Numbered from the stretch's first letter, positions 45,029 to 52,845 are shown. The stretch is DNA of 64,000 nucleotides from Bradyrhizobium australiense (GCF_013114825.1 NZ_JAAVLX010000004.1:434001-498000); one strand, 5' to 3'. Numbers and translations: made by a program. The notes: generated by a model from the sequence alone, not told the origin.

Positions 45029-45745
45029 TCAGGCGCGCTGGACCTCCTTCATCATCATCCAGGCCATGTCCGTCAACTTTTGCGGCGGCAAACGAGTCGC
45101 CGGCCCACTCAGCCCGATGCTCGCACGAACCTCGCCACCTTCGCGCCAGGGAATTGCGACGCAGTGGACGCCCGGCTGGTAATTCTCCAGATCGAGCGCG
45201 AAGCCCCGCGTGGCGACCGTTTTGATCTCGGACAGAATATGAGGACCGAGCGCGTCGGCACGGCTGGCGAGGACGCGCTTGCCCAGCCCAGGCATGAAGG
45301 CGAGGAATACGAGCCCGACCGCCGATCCTTCCAGGGGCTCGCGCACGCCGATGGGACATGCGCCCGCCTTCAAGGCGTGGGACGGTTCGATCGCGTCGAG
45401 ATAATAGACTTCATCTCCGCTCGGCACGGCCAGATAAACCATCTCGCCCGTGCGCTTTGCCACCGATTCGAGCACAGGGCGCAGTCGGCCGCGAAGCGCG
45501 CCATCGTCTCCGGCGATCCGCGCCAGATTGAGAATGCGGCCGCCGAGATGATAGCGCGAATCCCCGACACGGCGGTGCACGTAACCAAGCTCGTCCAACG
45601 TCTTAAGAAGATTGTGCGCGGTCGTCTTGCCGAGCTTCGCCTGCTCGGCAATGTGCTGCAGCCGTGCGGCACCGCCCTCCTCTGCGATAATCTCGAGGAT
45701 TGCAGCCGCGCGCTCGATGGATTGAATCAACCTGACTTCCGGCAT
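45029..45745 (-). CDS. IclR family transcriptional regulator
   Basis: 238-residue IclR protein: an N-terminal winged helix (RLQHIAEQAKLGKTTAHNLLKTLDELGYV) and a C-terminal ligand-binding domain with the usual IALSGPATR-like segment (ASIGLSGPATRLPPQKL). It probably controls the downstream quinone reductase and perhaps the LldD-IlvD genes. A perfect 13-base palindrome (GACAG-ATA-CTGTC) lies 15-27 bases before the ATG and could be its own operator. Confidence 0.9.
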   Translation of the reverse strand: MPEVRLIQSIERAAAILEIIAEEGGAARLQHIAEQAKLGKTTAHNLLKTLDELGYVHRRVGDSRYHLGGRILNLARIAGDDGALRGRLRPVLESVAKRTGEMVYLAVPSGDEVYYLDAIEPSHALKAGACPIGVREPLEGSAVGLVFLAFMPGLGKRVLASRADALGPHILSEIKTVATRGFALDLENYQPGVHCVAIPWREGGEVRASIGLSGPATRLPPQKLTDMAWMMMKEVQRA

Positions 45746-45754
45746 TACGCGTTC

Positions 45755-45780
45755 GTTAGTGACAGATACTGTCCGCTAAC
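45755..45780 (-). promoter_or_regulatory. Dyad upstream of iclR-type gene, putative operator
   Basis: GACAG (45761-45765) - ATA - CTGTC (45769-45773) is a perfect palindrome, extended by outer GTTAG/CTAAC arms (45755-45759 and 45776-45780). It covers the region 10-35 bases before the IclR ATG, consistent with autoregulation. Confidence 0.5.
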
Positions 45781-45931
45781 ATCGGCGTGGTACACGCGGA
45801 CGGCAAGTCCAGCCAAGTTGAATATTTGCGCTCCGGGGGTTCAACCCGGCAGCATCTTGGCGGATCGCTTTCAATGGAATGTTAGGGCTCGCAGGAATTT
45901 GGAACGCCGGATCAGGTCGCGGCGCCAGGCT

Positions 45932-46204
45932 TCATCGGCGCACGATCAGCTTCAGCCACGGCGCCGAATGGAACGCGGTCATCAGCAAGTACATCGGGAC
46001 CATGCCGCCGACCGGAGATGCGTTTGCAGCCGAGCAAAGCGCATCCAGCGGGCCGCCGCCAACGACAGCGGTGAGCAGCGCCATGATCGCAAAAGTTGGC
46101 GCGGCCGCGAGCGATAGCCATCTGGCTATGCCGATCGCGGCCGTACCGCCCTCGTCATCACAGCTCGCACCGCCGATCGAGTTGCTGTGACGAGCCTGGC
46201 TCAC
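45932..46204 (-). CDS. Small membrane protein downstream of DUF899 gene
   Basis: 90-residue hydrophobic protein, the last gene of the ArsR operon. I infer a GTG start at 46204 because it gives a classic GTGA four-base overlap with the DUF899 stop codon; an ATG at 46084 would give only 50 residues. Two or three membrane segments are visible (WLSLAAAPTFAIMALLTAVV and GMVPMYLLMTAFHSAPWLKL). It resembles short hypothetical Bradyrhizobium membrane proteins with the SAFHSAPWLKL-type end (from memory). The function is unknown. Confidence 0.6.
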   Translation of the reverse strand: MSQARHSNSIGGASCDDEGGTAAIGIARWLSLAAAPTFAIMALLTAVVGGGPLDALCSAANASPVGGMVPMYLLMTAFHSAPWLKLIVRR

Positions 46205-46950
46205 GACTTCGCACTCGCGCTCTGCTGGCGGAACGCGGCCTCGCCGGCGTCCGACACCTCGACCCACCTCTTGTCGGGCGCTGCGCCTTCGACATAGCTG
46301 TCGTGCCAATTCCACCACTTGTAGGTCGGAGTCTGCGGGTAGCCCTCGGGCGAATCCTCCCAGACCTCCTGGCGGCCGAGCGGCGTGATATCGAGGTAAT
46401 TCCAGGTGCCTCCCATCTGCTCGTCGCCGCGGTTGTTGATGAAGTAGGTGCGGTAGATCTTGTTGCTGTCGCGGAAGAACACGTTGGTGCCGTGCCATTC
46501 GCTGACGTCGAAATCGGCGTCGAAGCTGTCCGTGATGGTGTACCAGGGGATCAGCTCCCATCCCATTCGCTTCTTCAGGCGCGCGATGTCCGGCTGCGGT
46601 GCGCGCGAGGCGAACACGAGAGTTGTATCGCGGGCGTTGAGATGGGCGACGTGGGCGACCTGGTCGGCCACCATCGAGCAGCCGCGGCAGGCATGGTCGG
46701 GCCAGCCGAATACGCCGGGCTCGAAGAAGGCGCGGTAGAGGATCAACTGGTGACGGCCTTCGAACAAGTCGCGCAAGCTCGCCTCGCCGTTGGGCCCCTC
46801 GAACCTGTACTCCTTCTCCACGGCCAGCCACGGCATCCGACGACGCTCGGCGGCGAGCGCATCACGGGCGCGGGTCATCGCCTTTTCCTTCACGAGCAAT
46901 TGCTGGCGGGCCGCTTCCCATTCCTGTGCCGAAACGGTGTGAATCTGCAT
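46201..46950 (-). CDS. DUF899 thioredoxin-like family protein
   Basis: 249-residue DUF899 protein with a thioredoxin-like fold. The segments RALLVKEKAxTRARDALAAERRRMPW-like at the start, the redox-type CRGCSMVADQVAHVAHLNARDT (CxxC) and FVSR-like region, and the end with WWNWHDSYV match the family. DUF899 members are frequent next to ArsR-AHSA1 pairs, as here, but their activity is not established to my knowledge. A GGAG ribosome binding site supports the start. It is third in the operon after the ArsR and AHSA1 genes. Confidence 0.85.
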   Translation of the reverse strand: MQIHTVSAQEWEAARQQLLVKEKAMTRARDALAAERRRMPWLAVEKEYRFEGPNGEASLRDLFEGRHQLILYRAFFEPGVFGWPDHACRGCSMVADQVAHVAHLNARDTTLVFASRAPQPDIARLKKRMGWELIPWYTITDSFDADFDVSEWHGTNVFFRDSNKIYRTYFINNRGDEQMGGTWNYLDITPLGRQEVWEDSPEGYPQTPTYKWWNWHDSYVEGAAPDKRWVEVSDAGEAAFRQQSASAKS

Positions 46951-47004
46951 GGCTAATCTCCTGTTGTTGGGACGTTTGTTACTCGGGTGCCTCGACTTGC
47001 AGCG

Positions 47005-47538
47005 TCAGGCCGGCAGACGCGCGTCGTATTCCTTCATGAGGCCGCTCCAGCCATCCCAGAACGGCGCCGGCTCTTCGCCGTTCGCACGGGCGACCAGGAC
47101 ATCGAGATGCATGTGCCAGCCGGCCATGTGCTTGAGCAGCGTGGCGCGGTCGGGGAAGCGCCGATGGATGATCGTGAGCAGCACGCCCTTGCCTTTGGGC
47201 TCCAGTTCGAACGTCACGTCACCGGTGCTGTTCCAGGTGATCGACAATTTTCGGGGCGGATCGAATTCGGTAATCCGGCTCTGCATGCGATGCTCGCCAC
47301 CGAAGCCGGCCGGGGGCTCGCCGGGCGGGTCCGTCAGTTCATCGTTGCGCCAGACGAGCTCGAAGGAGGCGCCGGCCTTCGCGTCCATGTCGCCTGCCGC
47401 CAGCCATTTGCGGCGCAACTCGCTGTCGGTGAGATAGGCCCAGATGCGCTCGATCGGGCCGGGCAGCAGGCGCTGGATTTTCAGCGTCATAGGCTCGGGC
47501 AATTCGCCATAGGCTTCAGGCTTCGTCGTTGAATTCAT
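47005..47538 (-). CDS. SRPBCC/AHSA1 family protein
   Basis: 177-residue START/SRPBCC-fold protein of the AHSA1 (activator of Hsp90 homologue) type. Family elements are RLLPGPIERIWAYLTDSELRRKWLAAGDMD and TFELEPKGKGVLLTIIHRRFPD, ending in a helix that would line the ligand cavity (WDGWSGLMKEY). It is the second gene of the operon whose first gene encodes an ArsR regulator; the two together form a frequent pair in soil bacteria. The start at 47538 has a GGGAG ribosome binding site. Confidence 0.88.
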   Translation of the reverse strand: MNSTTKPEAYGELPEPMTLKIQRLLPGPIERIWAYLTDSELRRKWLAAGDMDAKAGASFELVWRNDELTDPPGEPPAGFGGEHRMQSRITEFDPPRKLSITWNSTGDVTFELEPKGKGVLLTIIHRRFPDRATLLKHMAGWHMHLDVLVARANGEEPAPFWDGWSGLMKEYDARLPA

Positions 47539-47551
47539 GCTTCTACTCCCT

Positions 47552-47896
47552 TCACTTCCTTGCCTTTGCCTCGTCTTCCGCACGCAACAGCGCTTCCAAT
47601 CTGTCGAGATTGGTGTTCCAAAAGCGCTCGTAACGTTTCAGCCATGCATCGGCTTCCGCGAGCCGCGCCGCCTCGAGGCGGCACAGATGGGTGCGGCCGC
47701 GGATCGTGCGCTTCACCAGCCCGGCATTCTCCAGCACCCGCACGTGCTTCGAGGCGCCGGCGAAGCTCATGTGAAACGGCGTCGCCAGTTCCCCGATCGT
47801 GAGTTCGCGTTCCGCCAATTGTCCAAGCATCGCCCGGCGCGTCGGGTCCGCGAGGGCATGAAAAACGGCGTCGAGATGGGCGGATCGTTCAACCAT
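47552..47896 (-). CDS. ArsR family winged-helix regulator
   Basis: 114-residue ArsR-type repressor with the winged helix LDAVFHALADPTRRAMLGQLAERELTIGELATPFHMSFAGASKHVRVLENAGLVKR. It lacks the cysteine metal sites of classical ArsR, so it may respond to a small organic ligand instead of a metal. It heads the operon with AHSA1 and DUF899 genes. The ATG is only seven bases from a strong -10 box, so its mRNA is probably leaderless. Confidence 0.9.
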   Translation of the reverse strand: MVERSAHLDAVFHALADPTRRAMLGQLAERELTIGELATPFHMSFAGASKHVRVLENAGLVKRTIRGRTHLCRLEAARLAEADAWLKRYERFWNTNLDRLEALLRAEDEAKARK

Positions 47897-47941
47897 GTGG
47901 TTTACTATAGTCGCACGACGCCGATAGTCAACCGATCGGTT
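47894..47941 (-). promoter_or_regulatory. Leaderless sigma70-like promoter with AACC-N4-GGTT operators
   Basis: Reading on the minus strand: -35 TTGACT (47931-47926), 16-base spacer, -10 TATAGT (47909-47904), then seven bases to the ArsR ATG, so transcription starts at or near the A of the ATG. Two similar sites overlap it: AACCGATCGGTT (47930-47941), a perfect 12-bp palindrome on the -35, and AACCACATGGTT (47891-47902), on the start codon. They fit ArsR autoregulation. Confidence 0.65.
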
Positions 47942-47980
47942 TAACGTTTTCGTGATGAGCCGACGGGTTCCGAATTGCCC

Positions 47981-49078
47981 TTAGCCGTCAGGCACGGTGT
48001 GAACGGCGCAGGCGGATTCAATGCCGCGGAGCGCATGCGTTCCCAGCGGGATCAGCGTCGCGCTTGTTTCGGCAGCGACCGCGCCGGAGATCAGGACCGT
48101 TCGGCCGAGCGGCCGGCAGAGCCCTTCCAGCCGGCTGACCAGATTCACCGCGGGCCCAATCGCGGTGAAATCCAGCCGGTCGGCCGCGCCGACATTGCCC
48201 CACAGAACCTCGCCAAGGTGCAAGGCCACGCCAAACGACAGCGGCGGCAATCCCTGCTCCCGCCGTGTCGCATCGAGATGCGCCATTCCGGCCTTCGCGG
48301 AAGCGACGGCGCGCAGCGCCGCGTCGCAGGCTTCGCGAGGCTTCTCGCCAACCGGAAAGATTGCGAGCACGCCGTCGCCGATGAATTTCAACACCTCGCC
48401 GCCAAAAGCGTGGACAGCGCCGCCGATGCAGTCGAACCAGCCGCCAAGGGCGTCGATGACGGCAGCGGGAGGCTCGGCCTCGGACAGCGCGGTGAAGCCG
48501 CGCAGATCGGCATAGAGCAACACCGCTCGAATGGTCTCGCCGACTTCGCGCCGCAGCGGCCCTGCCAGCACGCGCGCGGCGCTGCGCCTGCCGAGATAAG
48601 CCTCGAGCGCGGCCGACAGCGTCGCGCGCGCCGAAAGTGCGGCGAGTGGTGCAGCGGCAAAGCGGGCGGCTTCGCGCAATCGATTTGCTTCCGTTTCCGT
48701 GAACCGGCGTGGCCCGATCCAGCCGAGCACTGGCCCGCCTTCTACCGCACCGACGGTGTCTTCATGCACCGCGCCACCCGCGAGCCCGCTCAACCAGCGC
48801 CGCCCGGCATCGCCCGACGAATCCCCTGCGCCGCCGAATCCCGCCGGAGCGAATCCCACCGCCTCGATCACCTCGCCGTTTTCGGCCCGCCATAGCCAGG
48901 TCCGGCGGGCGACGATCGGATGCGGCACGGCGAGCGTCAGCGCCCCGCCGGCAAGCGGAATGCCGTCGGCGATCAGGCGCGTGCCGAATTCGGCCAGGAA
49001 CCGGTCGGCGCCCGGCGAAGCGCTGGCCGCATCGACCAGCCATGTCAGGGTCGAACTCAGTTGCATGGGATCGATCAT
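47981..49078 (-). CDS. Adenylate/guanylate cyclase domain protein
   Basis: About 365-residue protein: an N-terminal sensor-like part of unknown type (PADRFLAEFGTRLIADGIPLAGGALTLAVPHPIV and later), followed by a class III cyclase domain from about residue 190. The metal aspartates are in LLYADLRGFTALS and FIGDGVLAIFP, and the transition-state Asn is in GPAVNLVSRLEG. It lacks membrane helices and a known sensor. The start is uncertain: ATG at 49078 (MIDPMQL) or one of the upstream GTG/ATG codons to 49102. It is a second, distinct cyclase from the one at 4562-5299. Confidence 0.86.
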   Translation of the reverse strand: MIDPMQLSSTLTWLVDAASASPGADRFLAEFGTRLIADGIPLAGGALTLAVPHPIVARRTWLWRAENGEVIEAVGFAPAGFGGAGDSSGDAGRRWLSGLAGGAVHEDTVGAVEGGPVLGWIGPRRFTETEANRLREAARFAAAPLAALSARATLSAALEAYLGRRSAARVLAGPLRREVGETIRAVLLYADLRGFTALSEAEPPAAVIDALGGWFDCIGGAVHAFGGEVLKFIGDGVLAIFPVGEKPREACDAALRAVASAKAGMAHLDATRREQGLPPLSFGVALHLGEVLWGNVGAADRLDFTAIGPAVNLVSRLEGLCRPLGRTVLISGAVAAETSATLIPLGTHALRGIESACAVHTVPDG

Positions 49079-49170
49079 GCGACAGCGATGTTGCATTGTC
49101 ACCCATCACACCTAACTTAGGCACTCGCTGGTTGTATCAGCGCGCCCTCACCACACCCACGAGGTTTTCG

Positions 49171-49626
49171 ATGACTAAATCGTTTGTGCTCCAGCGCGAG
49201 ACCCACATCGCCGCACCCCGCGCCAGCGTGTTCGCCTTCCTGACGGACCCTCAGAAGATCGTGCAATGGATGGGCAGCGAGGCAGTGACGGAGATGCATC
49301 CGGGCGGCATGTACCTCCTGAAAGGCGTCGGCAGCGCCACGGGACGCGGGGCATTCCGCGAGGTCGTGCCGGTACATCGCCTCGCCTACAGCTTTGGCTG
49401 GGAAGGCAACGAGGAGGTGCCGCCGGGATCGGGCCTGATCGAGATCGATCTGATCGAGCAGGATGGTGGCACGCTGTTGCGTATGACCCATAGCGGCCTC
49501 CCCACCGAGGCAACCCGCGACAGCCACAACACAGGCTGGGCGCATTATCTCGATAGGTTGACCAAGGTAGCCGCCGGCCAGGACCCCGGACCGGACCGGG
49601 GCCCGAGGGGCACGCGCAACGCGTAA
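49171..49626 (+). CDS. SRPBCC/AHSA1 family protein (second copy)
   Basis: 151-residue SRPBCC protein. It starts with FVLQRETHIAAPRASVFAFLTDPQKIVQWMGSEAV and has TLLRMTHSGLP near the end, as in AHSA1/CalC-like proteins with a hydrophobic ligand cavity. It is only distantly similar to the copy at 47005-47538. It is divergent from the cyclase gene. The ATG at 49171 has a GAGG ribosome binding site, so the long upstream open frame (from 48709) is discarded. Confidence 0.85.
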   Translation: MTKSFVLQRETHIAAPRASVFAFLTDPQKIVQWMGSEAVTEMHPGGMYLLKGVGSATGRGAFREVVPVHRLAYSFGWEGNEEVPPGSGLIEIDLIEQDGGTLLRMTHSGLPTEATRDSHNTGWAHYLDRLTKVAAGQDPGPDRGPRGTRNA

Positions 49627-49657
49627 GAATCCCGTCAAGGCATCTATTGCTGGACGA

Positions 49658-50359
49658 TCAGTCCTGTTTCTTCAACACCGTCACGTGAAGACGGCGACGG
49701 ATTTCCATTCCCTGCCTGCGGTAGAGCGCGATCGCCGAGTGATTGTTGGTGAAGACGTGCAGGAACGGAATCTCACCGCGCGATACAATCTGGCGCGAGA
49801 TGGCTGACAGCAGCATCTGCCCGTAGCGGCGGCCGCGATGGGATGGATGCACGCAGACGGCGGTGATCTCGGTGTATTGAGCGGGCTTCATCCGCTCGCC
49901 CGCCATCGCAACAAGCTGGCCGTCGATGCGGATGCCGAGAAAGGTGCCGAGCTCATGGGTCCGCGCGTTGAACGGTCCCGGCTTGGTAAGCGCGGTCAGT
50001 TCGATCATCGCTGGAACGTCGTTGACACCGAGGGTGACGATATCGACGCCTTGCGCTGGTGTTTCAACCTGCGTTCCAACAATCATCTGCTCGCCGGTGT
50101 CCGCCAGCGCGATTCTGAATTCGGCAGGCGGCCTCACGGCATCGGGCGTAAACAGCACGGCGATATCCTGCGGCGACATCAGCCCGGCAAGCGCAGCAAA
50201 GCTTTCGGGCGACGTGTCCGCTAACGCTGCGAAGGGCGTGATCTCAGTCGGATAGCGCCGCGCGCGGGCAGCGCCTTCCGCCAACGCCCGCTGCGTGGTC
50301 GTGAGCGCCGTCCAGATCGGGTCATCGAGAGGGTGGCTGGAGCTGTCGTGAACGGACAT
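49658..50359 (-). CDS. GNAT family N-acetyltransferase
   Basis: 233-residue acetyltransferase. The N-terminal part (residues 1-110) is variable. The C-terminal half has the GNAT core: TEITAVCVHPSHRGRRYGQMLLSAISRQI (acetyl-CoA motif A, R/Q-x-x-G-x-G/A form) and FLHVFTNNHSAIALYRRQGMEIRRRL, as in the FR47/RimI-like group. The substrate is unknown. I chose MSVHDSS at 50359 instead of 50389. It stands alone on the minus strand between the AHSA1 gene and the MarR gene. Confidence 0.85.
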   Translation of the reverse strand: MSVHDSSSHPLDDPIWTALTTTQRALAEGAARARRYPTEITPFAALADTSPESFAALAGLMSPQDIAVLFTPDAVRPPAEFRIALADTGEQMIVGTQVETPAQGVDIVTLGVNDVPAMIELTALTKPGPFNARTHELGTFLGIRIDGQLVAMAGERMKPAQYTEITAVCVHPSHRGRRYGQMLLSAISRQIVSRGEIPFLHVFTNNHSAIALYRRQGMEIRRRLHVTVLKKQD

Positions 50360-50408
50360 CAGATTACTTTCGTTCTCACTCCATAGCACGACAAAACTAG
50401 AGTTGCAG

Positions 50409-50456
50409 GCTCCTCAGGGATGAGAGGTTCGGGCAGCTACTGACGCAGTAGAACTA
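50409..50456. repeat. Right-end fragment of a MITE-like hairpin element
   Basis: The sequence GGCTCCTCAGGGATGAG... with the terminal TGACGCAGTAGAACTA (50441-50456) matches, in the same orientation, the right half of the element at 56488-56620. Its end is the exact reverse complement of that element's left end, so this looks like the other terminus of the same element family. Confidence 0.6.
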
Positions 50457-50511
50457 TCCTCACCTTCACGCGCCACTGCCGTCCGATCGGATCGAAGCGC
50501 CGACTGCGCCA

Positions 50512-51036
50512 TCATTTCGCTTTCTCTGCTGTCGCCTTGATCAGATTGTCACGGAGCGCGACGACGTTTTGCTGCAGCCGCGCGAACTCGTCCGGCTTCA
50601 GTCCGGTGGAGGCCATGAGATTCATGTGCATGCCCTTCTCGCGCAGCCGACGGCCGGCCTCGGTCAGGCTGATACGCACCTGCCGTTCGTCTGCGGGATC
50701 GCGCTGGCGACGCAGATAGCCCATCTGCTCGAGCTTTTTCAGGATCGGCGTCAACGTGTTGGATTCCAGGAACATCTTCTGGCCAAGCTCACTCACGGTC
50801 TGGCCATCCTGCTCCCACAATGCCACGATCGCGATCCATTGCGGGTAGGTCAGGCCGAGTTCATCGAGGCCCTTTTTGTAAGCCCGCCCGAAGGCGAGAT
50901 TGGCCGAATAGATCGCAAAGCACAGGAAATCGCCAAGCCGCCGTTCGCCTGCGGACGGCTTCGGCTTCTGGCTGGCCTTTGAATTGCCTCTCGAAGTGAC
51001 CCTGGAACCGGTCTGGGGCCCGTCGTTCAGTTTCAT
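50512..51036 (-). CDS. MarR family regulator, OhrR-like
   Basis: 174-residue MarR repressor of the OhrR type. The peroxide-sensing cysteine would be Cys39 in GDFLCFAIYSANLAFGRAYKKGLDELGLTYPQW, which matches OhrR helix 1, and the winged helix is SELGQKMFLESNTLTPILKKLEQMGYLRRQRDPADERQV. An N-terminal Lys/Ser-rich extension of about 30 residues is unusual. The start at 51036 has an AAAGGA site. It is divergent from a glyoxalase-family gene and has dyads in the shared promoter region. Confidence 0.88.
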   Translation of the reverse strand: MKLNDGPQTGSRVTSRGNSKASQKPKPSAGERRLGDFLCFAIYSANLAFGRAYKKGLDELGLTYPQWIAIVALWEQDGQTVSELGQKMFLESNTLTPILKKLEQMGYLRRQRDPADERQVRISLTEAGRRLREKGMHMNLMASTGLKPDEFARLQQNVVALRDNLIKATAEKAK

Positions 51037-51086
51037 GGAGGGCGTCCTTTCCGACACGAACATGTGAAGCTTCGCATCCCTACATA

Positions 51087-51170
51087 TCGTATCCGATTTA
51101 ATCGGAAGGATCGACACTGCCGGCTAAGCCGCATATACGTCGTATCCGATTAGATCGTACACGATGTATA
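51087..51170. promoter_or_regulatory. Putative OhrR operators in the divergent promoter region
   Basis: The 12-base TCGTATCCGATT occurs twice, at 51087-51098 and 51140-51151. The first is part of a near-perfect palindrome TCCGATT-T-AATCGGA (51092-51106); the second lies inside a larger inverted repeat, TATACGTCGT (51134-51143) / ACGATGTATA (51161-51170), with one mismatch. These sites sit upstream of both the MarR gene and the glyoxalase gene. Confidence 0.55.
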
Positions 51171-51365
51171 TAGAGAATAGAACGATGGCCGCCATAGCCA
51201 CCCCGCCCCAAGATTTCACCGGCATTCACTCGCGCGGCGGAAGAGTGTCTGCCGAACAGCGGGTATTCGCGCGGAGGTCGAAGCAATCTACCTCTCCACC
51301 CGTCAAAGACGAGAAACACGGTGCGCGGGAGACATCCCTGCCACCACAACATCAAGGAGAGAGCC

Positions 51366-52061
51366 ATGTCAGACCTCAAGGAACCCACCAGCACCACGTC
51401 CACTGAAACCAAGACCGCGCTTGGGGTCGACCTGAAGCTCGAAGTCATCGTCATCCCAGTCTCCGACGTCGAACGTGCCAAGCAGTTTTATGCCAAGCTC
51501 GGCTGGCGGCTCGACGCCGACTTTGCCGGCCCCGACGATTACCGCGTGATCCAGTTCACCCCGCCCGGCTCCAAGGCCTCGGTCATCTTCGGCAAGAACG
51601 TCACCCCTGCTGCGCCCGGCTCCGCGCAGGGTCTTTATTTGGTCGTCTCGGATATCGAGGCTGCCCGCAACGAGTTGCTCGGCCGCGGCGTGCAGATCAG
51701 TGAAGCTTTTCATGCCGGCGGCAACGTGCATGTCGGTTCGGATGAGCCCTATCTGTTCGGGCGTCTCCGGCTGAGCGGCCCGGATCCGGAACGCGGCAGC
51801 TATCGCTCCTATGCCTCGTTCAGCGATCCCGACGGCAATGGCTGGCTGCTGCAGGAAGTCACCGCGCGATTGCCCGGCCGCGTCGACGCTGACGCCACCA
51901 CCTTCAGCTCGTCGGCTGATCTCGCTAGTGCGCTGCGCCGTGCGGCTGCCGCGCATGGCGAGTACGAGAAGCGCAACGGCGGTCAGCATGATGCGGACTG
52001 GCCGGACTGGTACGCCGAATACATCGTCCGCGAACAGGCCGGCCAGCAGCAGGCGGCATGA
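51366..52061 (+). CDS. VOC/glyoxalase family protein
   Basis: 231-residue VOC protein. One clear glyoxalase-like module is present: LEVIVIPVSDVERAKQFYAKLGWRLDADFAGPDDYRVIQFTPPGS, followed by GLYLVVSDIEAARNELLGRGV and YASFSDPDGNGWLLQEV at the end of the module. The C-terminal 60 residues (ALRRAAAAHGEYEKRNGG ... WPDWYAEYIVREQAG) are helical and occur in a group of rhizobial VOC proteins. The start is at MSDLKEP with AAGGAGAG. It is regulated probably by the divergent OhrR-like protein. Confidence 0.86.
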   Translation: MSDLKEPTSTTSTETKTALGVDLKLEVIVIPVSDVERAKQFYAKLGWRLDADFAGPDDYRVIQFTPPGSKASVIFGKNVTPAAPGSAQGLYLVVSDIEAARNELLGRGVQISEAFHAGGNVHVGSDEPYLFGRLRLSGPDPERGSYRSYASFSDPDGNGWLLQEVTARLPGRVDADATTFSSSADLASALRRAAAAHGEYEKRNGGQHDADWPDWYAEYIVREQAGQQQAA

Positions 52062-52142
52062 GCAGGCGAAGTGATCATCGGCGGCAGCGGATCGCGAGCC
52101 CGCTGCCGGTGACCGACACCTGCCCGACCAGGGAGATTCACC

Positions 52143-52351
52143 ATGCGTACCCCATCAGCTTCCGAAGTCATCCCGGACCGGCGCCAACTCTTGAGCACCG
52201 CGGCGATGGGGGTAGCCGCGGCGGCGGTCGCTGGTCTTTTTTTCTTGCTTATCCGGCCATGGCGGTCACGCGTGATTTGCAGCGTGAAGCGCCACAACTC
52301 TTTTCAGAAGAGGTTCGTGCAGGCTTCCGCGCCTTGCGCAAATCGATCTGA
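52143..52351 (+). pseudogene. Remnant of an exported epoxide-hydrolase-like gene
   Basis: A good ribosome binding site (AGGGAG) and an ATG at 52143 begin a Tat-like signal (DRRQLLSTAAMGVAAAAVAG). At the run of seven Ts near 52238 the frame breaks; in the frame that continues, AYPAMAVTRD is a plausible signal end, then QLFSEEVRAGFRALRK resembles the C-terminal end of epoxide hydrolases. The catalytic domain (about 300 residues) is missing. I read it as a gene decayed by frameshift and a large internal deletion. A short random ORF is the alternative. Confidence 0.5.
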
Positions 52352-52410
52352 AGCTTTCGGCACCGGCTACGCGGAACTTCGATGAAATTCTCAAAATCAA
52401 GGAGATCAAC

Positions 52411-52845
52411 ATGACCATCATGAAGCAGATGCAAATCATGGCGACGGTGGCGATCGTCGCCGGAGCCGTTCTGGCGCCGTTTGACGCGCAGGCGCAGCAG
52501 AGCGGAGATACCCGAACCGACCTGCAGCGGCACGATCTCAGCGCGCCCGGACGCGAGGCCATTCAGGTCCGCGTCGATCTCGCCCCCGGCGTGGCGTTCG
52601 GCAAGCACACGCATCCCGGCGAAGAGATCATCTATGTCCTCGAGGGCCAGCTCGAGTACCAGGTCGGGGACAAACCGCCGCTCACACTCAAAGCCGGCGA
52701 CGTTCTCTTCATTCCAGCCGGCACACCCCATTCGGCCAGGAATCCTGGCAGCGTCACCGGCAGCGAGCTCGCCACCTACATCGTCGAAAAAGGCAAACCA
52801 CTGGTCTCGTTCGTGAAGCAGCACGCCGATAAGACTGCACATTGA
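52411..52845 (+). CDS. Exported cupin-domain protein
   Basis: 144-residue cupin with a signal peptide (MTIMKQMQIMATVAIVAGAVLAPFDAQA). The two cupin motifs are VAFGKHTHPGEEIIYVLEGQLEY (three metal ligands: His, His, Glu) and GDVLFIPAGTPHSARNPG (His). The protein would act in the periplasm or outside; the substrate is unknown. An AAGGAG site lies before the ATG. Directly upstream is the decayed epoxide-hydrolase gene, so the two may once have been in one operon. Confidence 0.85.
   Translation: MTIMKQMQIMATVAIVAGAVLAPFDAQAQQSGDTRTDLQRHDLSAPGREAIQVRVDLAPGVAFGKHTHPGEEIIYVLEGQLEYQVGDKPPLTLKAGDVLFIPAGTPHSARNPGSVTGSELATYIVEKGKPLVSFVKQHADKTAH

Noticed and set aside
51164..51406. 80-residue ORF in the leader of the glyoxalase gene
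   Set aside because: Low-complexity His/Ser-rich end with no good ribosome binding site, and it overlaps the glyoxalase start.
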